This document shows positions 34,071 through 47,031 of a DNA stretch of 64,000 bases, piece after piece. Origin of the DNA: Cochliopodium minus (Eukaryota; Discosea; Himatismenida; Cochliopodiidae); assembly GCA_024220525.1 (NCBI GenBank), contig JAMYWO010000006.1, positions 54,996 to 118,995 of the forward strand, read 5' to 3'. The position numbers were made by a program, and so were the translations under genes. The first letter of the stretch is position 1. Each line of letters begins with the position of its first letter. Below the pieces are notes generated by a model. That model searched no databases. It had not been told where the DNA came from and saw only the letters and a program-made list of their open reading frames with translations.

Positions 34071-34379
34071 GGTTCACCAAATTAAAAAATAAAATAAAAA
34101 GAATTTTTTTCAGCAATAAAATATATATTTATTTTTTATAAATTTAAAGTTTAAAAAATAAAAAAAATTGAATGATAGGGAGTTTGAACCATTGTTTTTG
34201 TTTTCCATTCAATCTTACTGAAAAGAACAAAGTTTCTATTGTTTTTTATATTTTATCTGAAAAAATCTTGTTGTCAGAGGTTTCCAAATGTTTTTTTTTC
34301 AATTTTCTCAAAAACATCTTTAAATTTATCATTTTTTAAAAATTAACAATTCCCTAACTGTATAATTTTCCCAAAATTT
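34071..34379. other. Noncoding, A/T-rich
   Basis: About 300 bp after the membrane-protein gene with no coding signal on either strand. Confidence 0.4.
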
Positions 34380-34930
34380 CAGTCCATAACAAATTGAAAT
34401 TATCAAAATAGGTTTAAGTATTTCATCTTTAAAATAATTTTTTTTGTTTTTAATAAATGTGTAAAGAGGAGTCTCCATTTTCTTGGTAAAATTGATGTCT
34501 GCTTTTATTTCAAGTTAAATTTTGAATATTTCATAGGAGTTTTCTTCAGGAATTAAATGAAGAGGAGAACAAAGAGAATTATTTAAAACATTGACATTAC
34601 ATCCAACATCTTTGACCAAAATTCTCAATCCTAATTAAACCAAATTGCAGAGTGTAAAATAGTTGTTTTAAAATTATTTTAAAAATCATTTTTGCCATGA
34701 TAATAATTGAAACTTTCAAATATAAATTTGACAATTCAAATTCCAAGTCAAAACGATGGAAGCATGCAATAAATCAAATCCTCTTTAATTAATGTTAATT
34801 TTCAACAAACAATTTAATAACTCCTTCATTTTTATCAAACATAGCATCATGAAGAGATTTATTTTTTCCATTCATCACAATAATAAATTTCATTCTCTCC
34901 ACATTTTTTTTTTCAATCCTATTTTACAGA
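34380..34930 (-). pseudogene. Ankyrin-repeat pseudogene
   Basis: Minus-strand sequence holds recognisable ankyrin-repeat pieces in different frames. One is NKSLHDAMFDKNEGVIKLFVEN near 34820-34890, read in parts of a repeat helix pair. A second is LVKDVGCNVNVLNNSLCSPLHL near 34560-34630. A third, ADINFTKKMETPLYTFI, lies near 34470-34520. The consensus TPLH and the A(D/N)(I/V)N turn are evident. Stops and frameshifts separate the pieces, and no start codon or splice pattern restores an open frame. Ankyrin repeats mediate protein contacts; this copy is dead. It lies just upstream of a tRNA-Ser gene. Confidence 0.6.
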
Positions 34931-35117
34931 AAACATCAGAAAAGATATAATATTTGTGAGATGATGTTCCTGTATTTGTTATTCAAAATTTCTGGGTTTT
35001 TGTTAAAATAGAAAGAATATTTTTGGCATTTCTTTTTTCAAATTATCTTTTTCAATTCGAATTTTGCTCAATTAAATAGTATTTTAAAAGTTAATAAATT
35101 TTAAAATTTTGAAAAAA

Positions 35118-35199
35118 GACACGATGCCAGAGTGGTTAATGGGATAGACTAGAAATCTATTGGGGGTAACCCCGCGCAGGTTCAAACCCTGCTCGTGTC
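35118..35199 (+). tRNA. tRNA-Ser(AGA), copy 1
   Basis: An 82-nt cloverleaf with a 7-bp acceptor stem (GACACGA/TCGTGTC), a D-arm with GGTTAAT, an anticodon loop CTAGAAA (anticodon AGA) and a class II variable arm pairing GGGG with CCCC. The T-arm and B box are GCAGGTTCAAACCCTGC. The first base after the acceptor stem (35200) is T where eukaryotic serine tRNAs normally have G73. A T run downstream can end Pol III transcription. It is identical to copies at 46542 and 51162. Confidence 0.95.
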
Positions 35200-35200
35200 T

Positions 35201-35456
35201 TTTAAATATTTTTTTTTTACATTTTAATTATAACTATACATTTGATCAAGTTCATTATGGTTTTAATTCATTATGGTTTTAGTTCATTTTGGTTCATTGC
35301 TTCATTTTTTTTTTTTTTTTGTTTATTTTAATATAATTAACCGCCAAAAATTATAAAAAAAACTGTCTAGACAATAATAATAAATTTTTAACTGGATTTA
35401 TCTTTTTCCCATTTAATAAAAAAATTTGAGTTTTTGAAAGGTGTATATTTGAGGAA
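35201..35456. other. Intergenic between tRNA-Ser and the SANT gene
   Basis: 256 bp of A/T-rich DNA with a partly repeated ATTATGGTTTTA(A/G)TTCATT unit at 35247-35290. It contains the SANT gene promoter. No other feature is seen. Confidence 0.4.
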
Positions 35457-36767
35457 ATGAATAAAGAGAATAAAAATCCAAATGATATAAAGAAGAAAAA
35501 ATCAACAGAAGAGAAAAAGACAATCACAACATCAAAAAAAGCAACCACCACAACAAAAAGAAATGAAAAAAAGAAATTGATGGAAATTACTTTATCAGAT
35601 GATGAGGATGTTGATCTCTTCATTTATCAATCCCAACAAAAAATCATCGAAAGAAGAGAACCTATATTATCTGATGCGAAATCAACCAATGGGCAATGGG
35701 ATATCCAATTGAACGATGAGATACCTTTATCGAAAACATCCACTAACAAAAAAAGGAAGGATGGGAAGGTTGTTGCAAAGAAAGAAAAGACAACTAAAAA
35801 TTGGACACAGAAACAAAAAGATCAATTGACAATGGCCATGCATGCAACTAATCCCACAACAAAGAATTTCTGGAATATAATAGCAAAGATGGTTGATGGT
35901 AAAAAAAAAATAAATAGATAATTCGAAGAATATCATTATATTGCAAAGATTGGAATACAATTGTTAATTTTATAAAGTGTACATTGGAATCTATGCAAAT
36001 AATTTTTCGATGTGATTCTAGTTATAAATTTTGATAATTATCAAGAAGTGTTTTGTAACCCTATTCCAGAATATTCTCCTCAAAAAATTTTTCTTTTTAT
36101 ATCAGGTAAATCTGCGACTGAATGCATGATGAAGTATCAAAACATTGTTCCATCTCCAAAGAAGACCAAAAAGGTATCAAAGAAGAGAAAATCAGATGAA
36201 AAAGATCTCACAGGGGAGATCATTTTGAAGGGTAAAGTAGGAACCATCAAAAGGAAGAGACAAATAAGAGACTTGGTCAAAGAATCTGTTGTAGATCATA
36301 CAGACAACATCTTCAAAGATGAAGAGCTTGATCCGAATAATTCACTTGACATCTCTTTCGACATGGATGTTGAGAACTTCTACGAAGAAGATCAAAATGT
36401 AAGTTTTAATTTAATATTCAGGTCTAATTCAATTAATTTTTTTCTTCTCAAGAAAATGATGGGAGTTAATTCCGAAGAAGAGGAAGAGGTTCTTGTTCCG
36501 ATTGATAGAAACAATTTCGACTTTATCATTAATAGAATCAACAATAAAAGAAAGATGAGAGTGACAAAGAAGATGAGAGAAAAGATAATGAATGATATCA
36601 AGAAAAATGCGATAACTCCAAAGATAGATGTCACCAAATCTGAGATTTTGGGAAACGAAATTGTAGGATTGGTCTCTGAACAGGCTAAAATAAAGAAGGA
36701 AGAGATTGAAAAAGATAATGAGGAAGACGAAGAAGACAGAGATTACTATTTTGAGGATGATTTATAA
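35457..36767 (+). CDS. Single SANT/Myb-domain nuclear protein
   Basis: Exons 35457-35898, 36106-36398 and 36453-36767 sum to 1050 nt (349 residues). The SANT/Myb repeat is encoded across the first splice: KNWTQKQKDQLTMAM, FWNIIAKMVDG, then KSATECMMKYQN, with the three spaced bulky residues typical of the fold. The flanks are Lys-rich (KKRKSDEKD, TIKRKRQIRD; nuclear-localisation-like) and the tail is acidic. The last intron (36399-36452, 54 nt) is a multiple of three and open in frame, so its retention would add 18 residues. The SANT region resembles that of chromatin or centromere-associated proteins such as MIS18BP1, but the family is not settled. A DNA- or chromatin-binding role is inferred. 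Confidence 0.75.
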
Positions 36768-36958
36768 GAAAATTCACCACTCAAAGAAACAAAAGCAAAC
36801 ATCCAATAAAAAAAAAAAGAAATAAAAAAAATTGACATTTTATAATTTTGAAAAATTTCTTTTTTAATTTGGGGTTAGAATATCAAAAAAAAAGTATTGA
36901 TTTTAAAGGAAAGCAATAAATTTTTTGATTCCAAGAAAAAAAAAAAGAAATAAAAGGA

Positions 36959-38608
<1,650 letters not shown>

Positions 38609-39078
38609 TTTTCTTTTTTTTTCTTTGCTTTAAAATTTGTTTGTTTGATTATTGATGAATTCTAAATATATATATCCAATTTACTTACCACAATTGCCCT
38701 TTAGCTTTTATTTTAATTATAATATTTTTCTCACTATAAATTTTATAAAATAAAAATTTTTATTTAAAATTCAAAGAAGAAATGAAACAATTCACAAATA
38801 CTATCATTCATCAATAACTTCATTTACAAAGTTTTAAATTTATCAAAAAATTTCAAGAAAAAACATTGAAAAGGAGATATTTTTTCCTCCTTATCAAAGA
38901 ATAAAATAACAAATGTTTAAAAATTTTGTAATAATCAAGAATATTTACATATATTCCTTCACTTTTACCAAATAACTTATTTATGTCATAAATTTCAAAT
39001 AAAATATCTCTGGCTTCCAGATAACATCCAAAAGAATCACATTCAATAACTTTAAAAAGCCATTCAATAAAAAAAAAA

Positions 39079-40337
39079 ATGAAAATCATTTTAGTTTTGT
39101 TAATAGTATTTGCATTTTCTGCATTTGCATTCAACGTAAGATTGCCAAAATATAAAAATAAATGCTATATTTTGTATCATACATGAATTCAAAATAAAAT
39201 TCCCTCTTTAAAATTAAATTTTATAAATTATAGGATGATCCAAATAAAGAACCATTTGGACCAAGAGTATACTTTGATATCGAAATAAATGGAGCAGCAT
39301 CAGGAAGAATAGTTTTTGGATTGTTCAATTCCACCGTTCCAATCACCACTGAAAACTTTAGAGCACTTTGCACTGGAGAAAAGGGAGAAATCCATCATTA
39401 CAAAGGAACAACCTTCCACAGAATCATCCCAGGTAAAATATTCAATTATAAAATCCATTTCTTAAATTGATTTTTTTTATCAATTGAGAAGGATAATGAT
39501 ATTTGAATAAAATATGATGAACATTGGTAAATGTTGAATCGATAATGATTTATAGTGGGATGTATAAAATTATAAAATGAAATTTTTTTTGTATTAATTT
39601 TTATATCTCAACAATAATTGCTATATTATTTATCAATGGTTTTATCATTTGTATATGTTGATTAATATTGATCTTATTATCGATCATTTTTACTAACAAA
39701 TTTTCATTCTCGTTTCTAAATCAATTATAGACCAATTTATATTCTAAATCAAAATATTTTGAATACATTTCCAATAATTTTACTTAGCGGATATTATCTT
39801 GTTAACTATTTCAATTTTATTTTTTTTTTTTAACTTTTATTTCCCATATTAAATTTCTTTTTTTTTAAATTAATTTTTATTCATTTTTTTCCAAGGCTTC
39901 ATGAACCAAGGAGGTAGCGGTAGACAATCTATCTACGGTGGATCCTTCGCAGATGAGAACTTCAACTTGAAACACACCACTGCTGGTTTACTCTCCATGG
40001 CTAACGCTGGACCGTAAAACAAAAAAATAGTCTTCTCTTTGTTTATCAAAACTAATTTTCTTTTTTAAAAAAATTTAGTAACACAAACGGAGCTCAAGTA
40101 TATTTTTTAATTTTTCAATTATTTTTTTTTTTTTAATTATTTTTTTAACTTTATTTTTTTTACATTATTTTTTAGTTCTTCATTACTACTGTTCCTACCA
40201 GATGGTTGGACGGTCACCATGTTGTTTTTGGAAGAGTCATTGAGGGTATGAACGTGGTCAGAGCTATCGAAAGAGTTGGTACCCGTGGTGGAAACCCAAC
40301 CCAAAGAGTCGTCATCTCCGAAAGTGGACAACTTTAA
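39079..40337 (+). CDS. Secretory-pathway cyclophilin (peptidyl-prolyl isomerase)
   Basis: Five exons (39079-39135, 39234-39432, 39896-40013, 40079-40097, 40176-40337) sum to 555 nt (184 residues). Exon 1 encodes almost exactly a signal peptide ([17 protein letters not shown]), as in cyclophilin B, so the enzyme acts in the ER or outside the cell. Catalytic landmarks are kept: [39 protein letters not shown]. There is no C-terminal KDEL-type signal; it ends SESGQL. The loop after QGG is shortened: canonical QGG-DFTxxNGTGG-xSIYG is reduced to [11 protein letters not shown], within one exon, so this is not a splicing error. Exon 4 is only 19 nt. Proline isomerisation during protein folding is the known role. 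Confidence 0.93.
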
Positions 40338-40432
40338 ACATATATTGATTAAATTAATAATTTAATTCAACTTTTTTTTTGAATTTTAAATTTTAATTGA
40401 AATTTTATTTTATTTTCAAATTTTCAAGTGTT

Positions 40433-42838
40433 TTAAAGATTAAGTATTTTATCTATTCCAACTTTTTCAACCAAGTTGATGTATCTTTTTAAGCAGTTGG
40501 CCATGAGGAGGTTTCCTCTCTTCTGTACCTTGTTGTTTTCGTCCACTTTGTCATCAGGGTTGTAGTTGGCAGAAAGAAGGACTGCGTTGAAAGTGACCAT
40601 GCTAACAGCCGTGAGAACATCTTGTTCAAATAGTTCTCTTGTATACTTTTCAAAAATTTATTTATGATTTATTAATGATTATTTTTTATTTATTATTTTA
40701 TTTTTATTCATATTTTTATTTTATATTTTTGTTTTTACATTTTTGAGATTTGAACCTTCTTTTGCATTTTTGATCAAGTTCTCATAGTAAAAGTTTTTGA
40801 GCTCTTCGTAGTGTTGGTTAGTGAACTCGGGAGTGCATGACAAGATGAGGAAGTAAGCAAAATCACGAGTGCAAATATCGAACACGATTATTTGCCAATC
40901 AACAAAAATAATCTCGTCCTTGCCTAAAAATATTAAAAAAATAATAAAAAATAATAAAAAAATAATAAAAAAATAAAATAATAATAAAAAAAATAATAAA
41001 TTAATTAAAATTTTTTTTACCGAACAAAATGTTGTTGACATGAGTATCACCATGCAACAAAGTTTTATGTTGTTCTCTCTGATGATTTAGACTGAGGTAT
41101 TTCTCTAATGAAAAAGCCTTGATCTTCTCCATCAACTTTTCAGGGACAGTCTTGGAATGGAACTGAACAAACTTTTGAAGGTTAAGTTCATATGCTTTGG
41201 TAGAATTTGTTTTGTTCAGTTCTCTCATAGGGACATCTATCCACAAGAGGTTTTCGTCCAAATTCTCCCAAAAGTGTGAATGAAGCTTGCTTAAGTAGAT
41301 CAGTACTGTCACAAAAACAATTTAATAATTTTTTATTTTTTTATTTTTTTATTTTTTTATTTTTTTATTTTTTTATTTTTTTATTTTTTTATTTTTTTAT
41401 TTTTTCTTTTGAATAACATAATTTTTTTTAATTATTTTTTTACTTCTTTTAGCATTTTCTAAATTTATTCCGATTACAGTATCACCGACATCCATTCCTT
41501 TTTCTTTCAAATCTTCCAACAACAAAATATTTTCACCTATTAAAAAAATATTCGAAATTATAAAAATTAAAAATTAAAAAACTAAATTAAAAATTAAAAA
41601 AATAAAATGATATAATTTTATTTTTACCATTAGATTTATTAATGTCACTGAAAAAACATTTAGCAAGGGGAACAGGAAAGTTATTTTTGTTGAAAAACTT
41701 GTAGATGGAGATTTCTCTATCGTAGACTTTCATGGAGTGAAAATAAGATCTCATAATGAGATTTTCACTGGCAAGCTTTGCAATAAACTGTTTAGGAACG
41801 TTTTGATCGACTTCTTTGGAGTATTTTACTACCAAACGCAATGTGGTTCCTACATATCCCTGTTGGTTTCTTAATTTGTATTAAGATAATTAGTAAATTT
41901 TAAATTATATTAAAAAAATTTATGAAAAATGAAATATTATTTATAAACGAAATATTGAAAAAAAATTCTAAAGATTAATTTTTAATTTTGAAATATAAAA
42001 ATATTTTTTTTACTCTCCTACATCTTTGTCAATATTAACTTCTTCAACATTTACATCATTAGGAATGACTTTAGATTCCAAAAGTACCTTCTGAAGCCAT
42101 TCTTTAGTAATCTCCGCAGCCTTTATTGGGAAAGTAGACTCCTGAGAAGATGAGGATTCGTTACTGTTTGACGCCATGTCGTATTTTACGAACCCTATTC
42201 CGAGAAACAAGGTAAGTTCGTCTTGTATAGACCACAGCTTTTCTATTTTAGAAGTCTCCTTGTTAATTTCGTAAATATGCACGAAATCCATTTCAATCAC
42301 TTCGTTTGTAGCTATTTTTTTTTAAATTTTACAAATTTTAAATTAATTTTATATTTTATTTATTTATATTTAAACGAAATTTAAAAAAAATATTTATTTT
42401 TAAATTCATTTTTCTTTATTGTTGATTTGTTATTCTTTTTTGAAATTTTACGCTTCTTGAATCCCATTGGATTTTTGTAAGTCCCGATCTTTTTTCCTTT
42501 CACAATCACCTTTGTCTCGTTATCATAGATCACTTCTTCGATCTCATATCTGAAATCAGGGAATCCCTTTCTGATATCTTCCAATCCCCTCTTATATTCT
42601 GAATAATTGAAGAACTGTAAAAAATAATAATGATTATTAGGAAGATAAGAGAAGTGCTTTTCTTAATATTGCATGTAATATCTAATATCTTTATTACTTT
42701 CTTTTCTCCCAATGATATTCTTATTTTGCAGTGATTGGCAAAAGCATCAGTATTGTAAAGATCATCATGATCAAAATTTCCTTTGGAATATTCCTCAAAT
42801 AAGGAGATGAATTTCTTTTTAATATCAATATTATCCAT
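40433..42838 (-). CDS. SnoaL-like domain fused to an aminoglycoside-phosphotransferase-like (EcKinase-type) kinase
   Basis: Eight exons (42698-42838, 42452-42614, 42014-42311, 41628-41869, 41444-41536, 41021-41305, 40739-40923, 40433-40645) sum to 1620 nt and give 539 residues. Residues 1-150 look like a SnoaL/ester-cyclase cone: FFNYSEYKRGLEDIRKGFPD, then NEVIEMDFVHIYEI and LWSIQDEL. Exon 3 continues in frame into an APH-type kinase: EITKEWLQKVLL, GYVGTTLRLVVKY, an ILLLEDL hinge, then the catalytic HGDTHVNN and VDWQI. Such kinases phosphorylate small hydroxylated substrates (choline, ecdysteroids, antibiotics). The substrate here is unknown. The SnoaL half may bind the same ligand. An internal ATG (KYDM/ASNSNES) could give a kinase-only product. 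Confidence 0.8.
41337..41406. repeat. (ATTTTTTT)n tandem repeat in an intron
   Basis: About eight consecutive copies of an 8-bp TTATTTTT-type unit within the intron between 41305 and 41444 of the SnoaL-kinase gene. It is a simple-sequence tract and prone to length variation. Confidence 0.8.
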
Positions 42839-43097
42839 CAAGCTTGTTGAAATTCTTTTTTTCTTTTTTTTTTTTTTTTTTTTTTTGAATATTTTTGTTT
42901 TTTTATTTATTTCTTTTTTGTTTTTGTTTAGTTTAAATTCCAAAAATAAAGATCAAGGATGGAAAAAGGAAAGGAATTTCTGGAGATAATGATTAATCAT
43001 TGAAATTCCTCGAAAAATATAAAAATAAAATTAAAAAGAGATTTTGAAAAGAAAAAGATTTATTTCTTGTTTTCTAAGGTGGAGACATTGAACCAAC

Positions 43098-44128
43098 TTA
43101 CAAAGTGGAAAGCTTCTTTTGGAGATTTTCTTCATATTCTCTTATTTTGGCGTTTTCGTTTACATTGTCAATGACACCCTTAAGCAAAGGAAAGTTATCA
43201 AGCAAAGTCTTTGGAAGAAATTGAAAGAGTCTGTTGAAATTCCCAGTGATCTTGAGATCAGCTACAGTGAAGGAGTTTCCTACAGAGTGCTTTCCCTCTC
43301 CGAACAACTTGATTCTCTTCTCCAACAAGCCGAACCAGTGGGGATAGGTCTCCTTTTCGAGCTTCAACAAAATTTCTTTTTTCTTTTCTGGATTTTGTTC
43401 TCTGTTGAAGGCGACAAAATGTGAAAAGAGATCTTCCACGGTATCCATTATCTTTTTTTTAAAAAAAGAAAGGTACATGAAAAGAACAAGAAGAGTATTT
43501 TAAAGATAAGAATTGAAGTTAAAATTAAAAAGATGATCAATAAATAAAGTTAATGTATTATAAAAGGTAATAGTTTGTTGTTGAGAAAAAAAGATCTTTA
43601 AAAAAATATTACTTCATCAATCTTTGCAGCTTGCAATGTATCGCTTTTTAAAATATTATTAAAGAATTAATCAAATAAAAAATAAAAATTAAAGGATCTT
43701 ACTTTGAATACAATCCCCCAAGTTTACCAACATATCTTTTTCCAATATTTTAATTTTTTAAAGTTTTTATCATTTTATTTATTTTATATACCTCAATATT
43801 GCATTGGATTGTGCAATCACAGTTCCATTAACTTCCAATGTTGGAACTGAAGTATATGGGAATAAATTGGTATCAGATTTAATCTTTTGGAAGGTTTCTC
43901 TATCAGATAATTCTTCTTCAAATTCCAATCCACCCAATAAAAATGCCCATCTGATTGCTGCACCTCTAGCTATAAAAAAGATTATATTCAAAATATAAAA
44001 AGAAAAAGAAAAGTATTTAGAAAAAGTGAATAAAGAATAAAATTTTTTATATATTGGGAAAATTATATCAATTGATTTCTTTAATTACCTCCAATTTTCA
44101 AATATCTCAATACAGGTTTTTTGCTCAT
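43098..44128 (-). CDS. Glutathione S-transferase (sigma/mu-like)
   Basis: Five exons (44088-44128, 43792-43965, 43703-43735, 43613-43643, 43098-43451) sum to 633 nt and give 210 residues, the usual cytosolic GST length. The N-terminal thioredoxin-like half starts PVLRYLKIGGAAIRWAFLL, with Tyr near the N-terminus as the likely catalytic residue. It holds the glutathione-binding VPTLEVNGTVIAQSNAILRYI, where the cis-proline and the QS(N)AI motif are characteristic. The C-terminal helical half contains SFTVADLKI (N-capping box/hydrophobic staple). It conjugates glutathione to electrophiles or serves as a prostaglandin-D-synthase-like enzyme. The gene is divergent from the FYVE gene at 44323, with 194 bp between start codons. 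Confidence 0.92.
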
Positions 44129-44322
44129 TTGATTTATCAAAATTTTTTTTTTTTTTTTCTCTTAAAAATTTATTTTTTGAAACATAATTCTGTTCAAAAA
44201 CTTTTGGGTTGAATATTTGATTCACTTTGAATGAATTTAAAGGAAATGAAATGGGTATCAAAACAGTTCACCTAAAATTTATAAAATAAAAAAAAAATTG
44301 AAAATTTACAAAACTAACTCTT
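44129..44322. promoter_or_regulatory. Bidirectional promoter region of the GST and FYVE genes
   Basis: 194 bp between two start codons on opposite strands. It contains a 14-T run at 44146-44159 but no clear TATA element or other named motif. Confidence 0.4.
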
Positions 44323-46505
44323 ATGCAATTACAAAGAAGGAAAGTAAATGAGATATCAAACAAAAAGAAAGTAGATAATTCTCAAACATCAAAGAAATTA
44401 GCCAATAAAAAGAACATAATAAACAATGATGAAAAAAATGGCAACATATCAAAAAGTAATGGAGAATTGAATTTGAATGAAGAAAAAGAGAATGTTGATA
44501 AAGAAATGGATGTAACTGATTGTAAATTCGCGAACATGTCCAACAAATTGAACCAACATTGCGAACAATTAAAGAAATTGAAAACGATAATGATAAATAT
44601 AGGAGGACCCAAGGATACTAATCAATTAAGGGTTCTTCTGCTCAAATATCTCGATTACAATTCGATCAATCAGACAGAAATTCTCAAATTTGTGGAAGAA
44701 TCCAAGTCGAGCAAGGATGAGAGGGATTTGTTCTTCATCAAGCATCTGGAGAAGGAATATAATTATCTACAAGAATTCTCTCAGGGGATGAAGGAGATAT
44801 CGAGCCAGAAAGAAAGGAATTTTGTGATAGAATGGAAAAGTAGCAATTATTTAAATCCAAATAACAAGGTAAAATAAAAACAAATCAAATAAATAAGTCT
44901 GAATATCCAAAAATGTTGAGATTTTAATTTTTATTTCCAAATTTATTAATATTAAATTCTTCAGCTAAAAACTTTATTTCTTCTGAGAATGCTCAGATTA
45001 AAATTAAATTTATCACAACATCTTCAAGAAAATTAAAAGATAACATCTGAAATGTATCTTGATTTTCATTCAAAACAGAATTTTGATTAAATATTTTCTA
45101 CAATCTTTTTTTTATTGGATTCATTTTTTTTTATAAGGAAATGAAACTTCTGATGAGAGATAAAGAAAAAAAAATTAAAGAAAACAAAAGGAAGGAAAAA
45201 AAGGAGATGATAGAGATGAAGGAAGTGAGAAAACCTCTCGAGGGAGAAGGTCCTTCCAAAGTGGATGTCAAATATATTTTGGAGGAGAGAAACAAGAAAG
45301 TGGATCAACTCCACAACGAGGCAAATGCTATGTTTGAACTTTATGAATTGACTATTGAAGTTATTGATAGTTTAACAAATTCTCTCGGGGATAAATGGAC
45401 CCAACAAAAAAACAATAAAAAAGGTAAATATTTTATTTTTTATTATTATTTACAACTATTTAAAAACTTTTTTTTTATGATTTATTTCAAATTATTAATT
45501 ATTAAATTTTTTTTTTGGTTTCTCATTAACTTTTTTGATTAAAGAAGAAGATATTTCGGATGAACAAGAAACAATGACTCTGTTAGAAAATGAGATTAAT
45601 ACTAAAAGTGTGGATTTGGAGTTTGATGAAGAAACACAGAAGAAATTGGACAGTTTTTATGAGACAATGAATCATTACGGCTCTGCTTCTTCTAAAATTA
45701 TTTATGAGGGAAGTGCATTGAGTACGGGAAGTATCATTTTTGGAGTTTTGGGTAAAAGAAAATAAACAATTAGTATAATTTATTTATTTTAATAAAATAA
45801 TCATTAATATTAAAAAATTTTAAATTAAAGGATCTTTTTTTGGGCCTATCGGTAAATATTTAAAGTTATCATTGATTTTTATAAAGGTTTATTTATCATC
45901 ACTTTAAATATTTTAGGTACCATCGCTGGTGCTAGTGTTGGAGGTTTAGTTGGAGGTTATTTTATAAGATTCATAATCATTTTTTTATGAAAAAAAAATT
46001 TATAATATTTTTTATTTAGGTTTAATTGGAAATATTTTGAGAAATCAAAAAATGTACAATAATAATCTAGAAAACACAAAACAAATGATTGATTGTGAGT
46101 GGATAGAGGATTCTAAAGTTAGTAGTTGCACTCTTTGTAACCAACAATTCAGTATAATCAAAAGAAGGCATCATTGTAGGAAATGTGGAAATAGTAAATA
46201 AAATTTTTTTAAAGTATTATTTACTATGGTATTAATACATTTTTTAATTAGTATTTTGTTATGTATGCTCTTCAAAAAGAATGTGGATGGAAAAACTAAA
46301 AAGAGAGGAAAGAGTTTGCAATTCTTGCTTTAAAGAAGAAAATGACGAAGATATTGATGTTTCTCAAAAAAATGATTCAAATCCAACTGAAAAGGAAACA
46401 GAAGATGAAAAAGAAAGTTTTATTGAAGAAGTAAATGATGATTTAATTGATCAACTCGATCTTCAAACGGAAGATGATTCAAATAACAATTTTAAAAATA
46501 ATTAA
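44323..46505 (+). CDS. FYVE zinc-finger protein with glycine-zipper segment
   Basis: Seven exons (44323-44868, 45138-45423, 45545-45751, 45831-45851, 45917-45955, 46020-46193, 46252-46505) sum to 1527 nt and give 508 residues. The N-terminal 300 residues are charged and coiled-coil-like (LNQHCEQLKKLKTIM; KKIKENKRKEKKEMIEMKE). Residues about 340-380 form a glycine-rich hydrophobic stretch spread over tiny exons (GVLG, GSFFGPIG, GTIAGASVGGLVGG, GLIGNIL). This is followed by a FYVE finger: CEWIEDSKVSSCTLCNQQF, RRHHCRKCG, FCYVCSS, RVCNSCF. The R(R/K)HHCR motif binds phosphatidylinositol 3-phosphate on endosomes. The C-terminus is acidic. The glycine zipper could insert into or oligomerise on membranes, which is inference. 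Confidence 0.85.
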
Positions 46506-46541
46506 AAAATATATTGTTATAAAAAAAAAATTTATCCTAAA

Positions 46542-46623
46542 GACACGAGCAGGGTTTGAACCTGCGCGGGGTTACCCCCAATAGATTTCTAGTCTATCCC
46601 ATTAACCACTCTGGCATCGTGTC
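46542..46623 (-). tRNA. tRNA-Ser(AGA), copy 2
   Basis: The reverse complement is identical over all 82 nt to the gene at 35118-35199, again with T as the base following the acceptor stem (A at 46541 on the plus strand). The flanks differ from copy 1 apart from an A run before the 5' end. Confidence 0.95.
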
Positions 46624-47031
46624 TTTTTATCTTTATTAGAACTCAAAAATTTATAAATATAAAACGATTGTTTATGTTCTTGAGAATTGTTTTAATAGAT
46701 ATTTTTTTTAATAACAAAGTGTAAATGAAACTAAAGAAGTATTTTTACAAATTGTTACAAATCAAAATATAAATAAAAAAATTAACTATATCAATTTTTT
46801 AATCTATCAATAAATAAATTTTGACCAAAAGAAGGATTATGGATTACATCCAAACATCTTTTTCAAAAATAAAAGATCAATTTTAAAATTTGTTGATGCT
46901 CCGAGTTAACAATTCTACTTAACAACAATATAGTTTATGGCTTGAAACTCGTGACAATTAAACAAAAATAGATTCGATTCACTGTCAGATTGGAATTAAC
47001 TTTGTGAATATTTTTTAAAATATAAAAAAAG
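46624..47031. other. Intergenic between tRNA-Ser copy 2 and the exchanger gene
   Basis: 408 bp of A/T-rich DNA containing the exchanger promoter. A stretch near 46833-46905 gives KKDYGLHPNIFFKNKRSIL, vaguely like a decayed ankyrin repeat, but the evidence is too thin to call it. Confidence 0.35.

Noticed and set aside
38950-39134. A minus-strand frame with protein-like text (VIECDSFGCYLEARDIL) ending at a possible GT donor
   Set aside because: It overlaps the cyclophilin signal-peptide exon in antisense, has no start or partner exon and matches no family I know. It could be a relic, but the support is too thin.
46833-46905. Second ankyrin relic
   Set aside because: Only a vague resemblance over about 20 residues, with no repeat periodicity.
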